Origin: Litomosoides sigmodontis
Lineage: Eukaryota; Nematoda; Chromadorea; Rhabditida; Onchocercidae
DNA: 64,000 bases
Direction of reading: 5' to 3'
NCBI GenBank assembly: GCA_963070105.1
Contig: OY718806.1
Coordinates: forward strand, 10,044,190 to 10,108,189
The notes under the pieces were generated by a model, which was not told the DNA's origin, made no database searches, and worked only from the letters and a program-made list of their open reading frames with translations. Of the stretch, positions 56,598 to 64,000 are shown piece by piece (the first letter of the stretch is position 1; every line of letters starts with the position of its first letter). The position numbers and the translations under genes are program-made.

Positions 56598-56654
56598 AAT
56601 CAAGCATCGATATGAATTTATATAGTTTATATAAATTCATATCGATGCTTGATT
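56598..56654. repeat. perfect 27-bp palindrome with 3-nt loop
   Basis: Arms 56598-56624 and 56628-56654 pair at all 27 positions around a GTT loop. A partial third copy (ATATGAATTTATATA) follows at about 56662-56676. A loop of three bases is too short for an ordinary microRNA precursor. Confidence 0.95.
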
Positions 56655-56956
56655 TATATAGATATGAATTTATATATATTATCAACTTATCATCAAAATA
56701 CCCCGGTATTTCTTCGCAAAGTGATGATAAAATTCATGATACTATTGAATTCTCCTCTACAATTAACTTTAAAAAAAAAAATTGGAACTCATTTTTTCAA
56801 AAGTCTTTTTCACTTTTCCCTGATGAGAAGAGGAGGAGACGGAGGAGGGGGAAGGAAAAGTGATGGAAGGAGTGCTTCTTCATTAAAGGATAATCCGTGA
56901 TATAGCATTTAATTCTTTTGGAAGTTGAAATGAATTTAATTTCTCCTCGTTTCTAG

Positions 56957-57023
56957 TGGTGAAGAAAGGCCAGTGTGTGAAATGGGTGAAGCCTGCACGG
57001 GCGAACATGGCCACTGCAGCTAA
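56957..57023 (+). CDS. candidate terminal exon of a cysteine-containing peptide
   Basis: A strong acceptor CTCCTCGTTTCTAG at 56956 is followed, in phase 2, by 21 codons (GEERPVCEMGEACTGEHGHC plus S) and TAA. The spacing is C-x5-C-x6-C. The CxxGExC core recalls the first half of CART-type neuropeptides, but only three cysteines are present and no signal-peptide exon was found, so this is a lead and not an assignment. Confidence 0.28.
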
Positions 57024-57734
57024 ACAGATGTGCGTGTGTGCTATTGTAATATCATTACTGCTACAATAACAGTAACTGCTACTACCACAAGTACCATTAT
57101 AACCATTATCTTTAATTATTATTCCTTTGAGTTCAACCTCTTTGCTTTCAGTGCGGTAATTTGATCTAGCAATATATTCGTTATTTGCTTTTGAGTTTCG
57201 GTTTATCAGTTGTGATCGACGATCATTTCTCAGTAGCCAATGACCAAGGTACCAAATGATAGCAATATTTTAGTGAATTTGCATTTTTGTTTGCTAATAC
57301 TTTAGCTTATTGTTACAAAACTCATTCAAGTAATCTCACCACAATAAATCTATTTTCCTTCACTCCAGCTGGTTTGTTGCCATGCAATTCCACTCATTCT
57401 TCACCTCTTATTTATCCATTCGAAGGGGATGAATTCTGAAATTCAATTGGTGTGCTACTGGGCCCGTACGGTATGCTTCACTTACTGGGCAGCGGCGTCG
57501 CTATTCTTTCTTTTTTCGTGATTTGCTAACTTCAGCTAATCAAATATATCGTTTTGTAGTTTGTTTAAAGTAGTCAGAAATGAGATAATCGGTGGGAGGA
57601 AATAGTGCGGATGTGTGGAATGTTTGATAACGCGCACAGGGAGCGATGCAAGAAGCGGGGGAGCGGGGAAGGGGAAATTGCAGAGGAAGAGGATAGTAAT
57701 GTTGGCTTCACGGTCGAAATGGCGGTACTGTTTG

Positions 57735-57737
57735 CGT

Positions 57738-57774
<37 letters not shown>

Positions 57775-57819
57775 TGTGTGTGTGTGTGTATGTGCATGTG
57801 TATGTGTGTGTGTGTGTAT

Positions 57820-57861
<42 letters not shown>

Positions 57862-57868
57862 GTGTGTG

Positions 57869-57960
<92 letters not shown>
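57735..57960. repeat. (GT)n microsatellite, about 225 bp
   Basis: The longest GT tract of the window, with scattered GTAT, GCAT and GCGT interruptions in the left half and a pure right half from about 57875. Confidence 0.97.
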
Positions 57961-57962
<2 letters not shown>

Positions 57963-58283
57963 TCCTAATAACATTCCGCGTATCCATCTGTATACCGTTC
58001 CTACGCCATTTAATTAATAATTAATTGCAATTTCTGACTTTTTTTGTCCAAACTTTTCAACTGTTTGTTTCTCTAAACATATGATTAGTATGATAATTCC
58101 TCGCAGATAACATTTATCAATTATCATTTATCTGTGTATCATATTAACGATATTAGTGTTGGAGTAATTCACATCAATCGATGATACTGTTGATATCTGT
58201 TAATGGCAGAATTATTAATGATGTGAAACTTCGTACCTCTAACTGGACCTTAAACATCTATCCTTCTTGCGCATTTGTTGATT

Positions 58284-58500
58284 TCACAACTCAAATTATC
58301 ATTATCATCATTTATTATTATTTTAGTATTATTTATTAGTATTATTAATAATAATACTAATATTATTATTCTTTATTGCTTATTCCTTATTATTATCATT
58401 CTTTTTATTTATTATTATTCTTTATTGTTTATTATTATTATTATTTCATGATTTATTGTTATTATAACTCTTTATGATTATTTCTTATTATTATTACCGA
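58284..58500. repeat. imperfect ATT-rich stretch
   Basis: Interrupted ATT and TTA units, including a near-palindrome (AATAATAATACTAATATTATT) around 58347-58370. It resembles an aged or not yet expanded version of the long ATT arrays. Confidence 0.75.
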
Positions 58501-59263
58501 AATTACAAATCGCTAAAAATGTTTCTCTTTATAAGCTTACAACAATTATCCTATATGCGCCAAGGGTTCGTTGATTCATCGAAATGTAATTGATTTCCGC
58601 CGGTCCTTCTGATTGCATAATCGGAATGGCCAGCCGTCTTTCCATGTTCCTAGTCCATTCCACTCATTTCTTTCCATCCCAACATCACTTATCAACTACT
58701 GAGGTCATGTGTATCACTCTAATTCAAACTTTGTCCACTCCTCTTTTTTGCTTTAATCGACAACAAAGCATCATCACACTGCTATCAATCATTCTTATCA
58801 AATGGTAAAGAGTACGGTAGGGAAAAAAACGTTTTGACATGTTACTAATTTTAAAATTGAAAATTTTTCATGCTATCTAGATCTTTTGAATTCTATTAAA
58901 TTCCAATTTTTGTGAATTTCATATATCAGTTATGCTGTGAATTGCATATAATAAATACCTTAGGAGGAGCATGCGAAATAGATACAACATTCCAGGAAGC
59001 AAACCGATCTTATCTACACCATCATTCTTGTGAATGCCAAATGAACTTTTTATTCAAAAAAAAAAAATTCCTTTTTTCCATGAGTGTAATCAAATTTTCA
59101 GGCAAATGGGCAAATGAGTGGGGCGGTGAAGGACAGAAGGGCTATAAATCAGAGTGAACAAAGAGTAATTCCGTATAAAGCGGAGAAGACAGAAGAGGAA
59201 GGTAATGAAAAGAAGATGATCCGAAAGGTTACCGATATCATTAGCGAATGGTAATTTCTTGCT

Positions 59264-59370
59264 GTCATCATCATCCTCACCCTCACCCTCATCCCCATCC
59301 TCATCCTCATCCTCGTCATCCTCTCCCTCATCATCATCATCATCATCATCCTCATTATCATCACATCATC
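59264..59370. repeat. (CATCAT/CATCCT)n pyrimidine-rich array
   Basis: Mixed ATC and ATCCTC units. The open frames across it (Ser-rich one way, Met/Arg-rich the other) are by-products of the repeat. Confidence 0.9.
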
Positions 59371-59909
59371 ATCATTGCCGTCGTCATAATCATTTCATTT
59401 TGGTTTTAGTCTCGCAAAATTCTTTCTTTATGCTTCTTTGAGTGAAGTGTGGGAGGGAGGAGGAGGAGGTGAATGGACGAATAAATGAAATATAATGGAG
59501 TTAAAAAAAATGATAATAATAATAAATGATGATGAATCTTAGTGTAATCAGTCTTTTAAAAATTAACATTTTTCTTCCTTTTATATGTGTATATCGTTAC
59601 ATTTTGCTAAAAAAAAGTTTTATTTGAAGTTTGATTGGAAGCATAAGGAAGAATTAAAATTTAACCAATGTTAATCGATTAATTGAAGATTTCGATTTGC
59701 AAAATTCAGATGGATTAATATTTTGCTTCTGAATGCTTACTCAGCGAATGTTGCAATATTAATTGAATATCATTAATCTTTCATGATTTTTTTAATCTCT
59801 CTTTTTAGAATAATATGTATTTATGTTGATGAATATAATGTAAGGATTGCATTTTCGAGAACAAAATTCATTTTTTATTGTATGTGTATGTAGGTGCATG
59901 CATGCATGT

Positions 59910-59948
59910 GCGTGTGTGTGTGTGTGTGTCTGTGTGTAGGCGTGCGTG
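59910..59948. repeat. short (GT)n tract
   Basis: Imperfect GT units in a GCATGC-rich context. Confidence 0.88.
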
Positions 59949-60996
59949 TGTTAAAGACGAAAAGATAAAAGTTTCCTTTAATGATACAAATTTAAATTAA
60001 TTTAAATGGTACCATAATTAGAAACAAAGAGATTTATTCTAGTGAAAACTGTTCATTATATAGCGCTCTCACCCGCTCCCCCCATGTCGTGTCACGTTAA
60101 CGTTAACCCCTCATGGATGTAATGGAAATTTAAATTAATTAAATTCTATTTTAAAGATGAATGTTTCTTATTCACTTTTCTACCCATAACACAATTTTCG
60201 ATGTTTGAGAGAATGCTAATTCACACCGTTATTTCTATAATTGGGTTTTTTCAAAAAAGAAAAAAATTAGTCGTCCCTCCCTTTCCTCTCCTTTTCCTCT
60301 CTTAAAAAATGATCGATTCGCAAATTTATTTGTAAAAAAGAGTTAATCGATCTCGTCTGCTAACTTTCATGCTTGTAGTAGTTTGAAGGTTTTTAAGCTT
60401 TCAATAATTACCTTTCTTCAATGCAGAAGTAAAATTAGGAGGAACGACAACAACTTGATTGATGCTTGAATTATTTGAAAGTTTAAACTTTCCGTTCTTT
60501 TTTCTTCATTACCTCTCCTGGTTTAACTTCGAATTGGGCAATTGTAAAATTAAATTTATATTTATCCCTCTGCTCCTCATCATCGTTTTATGCGATTGCA
60601 GGAAAGACTTTGATTAAGTGGTTAGAAAATGAAAATGAGAATGAAATTCATATTCCGAACGATCGAACAACAAACATTACAATTTGAAATGATTCACTAT
60701 GAATCGGAAAAGTGAAATTTATTTATTAGAGGCGAATTGCAATTGTCGCATTATATGCGATGAATCAGTGATATTTTCAATTTCATTCCCTTTAAATGAT
60801 ATATAATTCAACAAACCTATTCTGTCTCTTTTTTTCTTACTTTATGATCAATTATCCGAAACTTTTTAAATTTTATTTTGTTTTTTTTCCACTTCACAAA
60901 TTGAAAATATCAAGTTTTCTTAATTATTCTCATCCTTTTATTACAATTATTGCTTTCCTATTTCTCCGTTTTTCCCCTTTACTTTACTTCATAATA

Positions 60997-61152
60997 TCGC
61001 AATTTTCGTCTTATACTTCACATTCTAGCACCTTTAGTTTAGTTTTTAAACAAAGGAATAAATTTTTTTCAAAATCGCAATTTTCGTCTTATACTTCACA
61101 TTCTAGCACCTTTAGTTTAGTTTTTAAACAAAGGAATAAATTTTTTTCAAAA
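60997..61152. repeat. tandem duplication, 2 x 78 bp
   Basis: Two identical 78-bp copies, 60997-61074 and 61075-61152, each beginning TCGCAATTTTCGTC. No divergence is seen. Confidence 0.95.
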
Positions 61153-62200
61153 ATTTTTTTGCCTCATTTTTCTCAAGCTTAAGTTTTCGTCTAAATTTTT
61201 TAAAATTTTACTGATTTTGATCAATTCATTATTGAAAGTTCAAGTCTACGAATTGGTGAAATAGAAGTAGCAGGATGCTATAAGTGAAATTTAGCTGTTA
61301 GTCTCAGATAAGCTGCGCATGCTTCTCCTCCAAAGCTGCTCTTCGAACCGCAATTCTTGATTCCCAATGGATTCAAAACTTAACAGAACTATAGAATGGG
61401 CTTCGGAGGCGAAGGCAGTGACATGAAAATCCTTACATGTAAAATAAAAATTTAAACGTTTTTCATTCCTTTCTGCTCTCCTTTCCTCCCTCCATTTACT
61501 CCTTCCACTGTCACTCATTTCAAAAAACGGAGGATAACGGGAATAATTTAAACGAGCGATTATGAAACACCTCCCGATTCGGTGGGTGCATTTCGCAACG
61601 GATAGATAGTTCATGAATGAGTGAGAGTTGAAAAATGTTGCCATCACGTAATGTACGTGGAGTAAGAGTGAGCCTTAAAGAAGATGCTTGGAGCAGCCTA
61701 GCTCAATTCATCCTCATATTACAGCAGCAGTTACTTTCACCTCTCTCATTACCTCACTGCACAACCAACCATTTATTTCAACTTCATCAGTCTAATCTTT
61801 GGATTGCATTACATCAATATGTACTCGCTGATGGAGACAGACCTTACATGGCTGTAGGCGAAGTAGCCAGAAGAACGAGAATGGAATAATGGTTAATAGA
61901 TTTCTGTCTGAAAACGACAATCGTTTTCAATTTCCGCTAAATCCCAAGGAGAGAGAGGAAGAAAGGGATGGATGGGATGGATGGGTAGGAGGAAAAGGGA
62001 AGAGCGAGAAAGCAGAGGTCACGTACGTTAACTTCCACTCATCAAATTCTCATAAATTTTCATTGCTTGTATTTTTATTCCGCTTAACTCGATAACCCTA
62101 TGCATTTTTCAATTTTATCTTTACATTCACCCCCTTATTATATTATACACATTGTTATTATTACTATTATTAACTATTATTATGAAATCATTATTTTAGC

Positions 62201-62385
62201 GTAATATAATATAATATAATTATGATATAATATAATAATAATATAATATAATATAATATAATATAATATAATATAATATAATATAATATAATATAATATA
62301 ATATAATATAATATAATATAATATAATATAATATAATATAATATAATATAATATAATATAATATAATATAATATAATATAATATA
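62201..62385. repeat. (AATAT)n pentamer array
   Basis: About 35 pentamer copies with small irregularities at the left (near 62220-62240). The minus-strand Tyr-Ile frame is a by-product of the repeat. Confidence 0.97.
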
Positions 62386-62465
62386 TGATTTCATAATACT
62401 TGTTGACTTGTTACCTGGACAAGATTATGTTTGTATTGTTCGAGTTAAGACGACTTATAGCAGTA

Positions 62466-64000
<1,535 letters not shown>

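Larger units (their letters stand above)
38442..62200. other. gene-poor 24-kb region
   Basis: Apart from the individual entries placed inside it, I found no multi-exon gene here. The sequence is AT-rich with pyrimidine-rich blocks (for example 50290-50370 and 51560-51620) whose opposite strand is purine-rich and can mimic coding bias. Several exon-sized islands are listed with low confidence. A large gene with long introns, or non-coding transcripts, could be hidden here. Confidence 0.5.

Noticed and set aside
57574..58024. His-Thr and Val-Cys repeat frames
   Set aside because: By-products of the (GT)n tract; both strands and several frames are open equally.
61291..61647. 118-codon minus-strand frame, and an 84-codon plus-strand frame at 61635-61889
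   Set aside because: Hydrophilic and superficially protein-like, but with no splice context, no family resemblance and lengths common for chance frames in this window.

Overview
The window looks like nuclear DNA of a nematode, most likely a clade III (filarial or other spirurid) species. The evidence is strong AT richness, many short introns with TTTCAG-type acceptors, five gene models whose closest families are all animal, and start codons that lie only 10-14 bases after a splice acceptor with no fitting upstream exon, as expected where a spliced leader is trans-spliced. No rRNA, tRNA, phage, CRISPR or bacterial operon was recognised. The species assignment is inference.

Layout. 1-2879: a (TAG)n array with a decaying edge, then a 1.8-kb (TTA)n array. 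2881-8869: no supported gene; (GT)n and (AC)n tracts. 8882-11244 (+): an hlh-30/MITF-TFE bHLH-zipper transcription factor, 8 exons, 378 aa. 12296-20160 (-), possibly starting at 25147: a PDZRN3/4-like PDZ scaffold, convergent with hlh-30. Its RING, TRAF-type zinc finger and first PDZ are not visible. A second (ATT)n array of 1.35 kb lies at 21828-23175. 26395-27178 (-): mitochondrial acyl carrier protein. 27679-30188 (-): adiponectin-receptor (PAQR) family membrane protein. 33033-38425 (-): LRIG/SMA-10-like protein, 17 exons, 905 aa, with signal peptide, LRRs, three Ig domains and one membrane span. 38.5-62.2 kb: gene-poor, with microsatellites, a perfect 27-bp palindrome, tandem duplications and a few exon-like islands reported at low confidence. 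62201-63556: a pentamer array followed by a 1.1-kb (AAT)n array, then about 440 bases without a gene.

How the genes relate. LRIG, PAQR, ACP and PDZRN all lie on the minus strand in series. PAQR and ACP are only about 0.45 kb apart (poly(A) signal to splice acceptor) and may be one operon joining membrane-lipid homeostasis to mitochondrial fatty-acid synthesis/complex I. By family knowledge hlh-30 controls lysosome, autophagy and lipid genes, LRIG/SMA-10 modulates BMP-type receptors, and PDZRN proteins scaffold or ubiquitinate synaptic receptors. Exon boundaries were derived by hand from splice consensus, reading phase and family similarity, and exon lengths were checked for phase.
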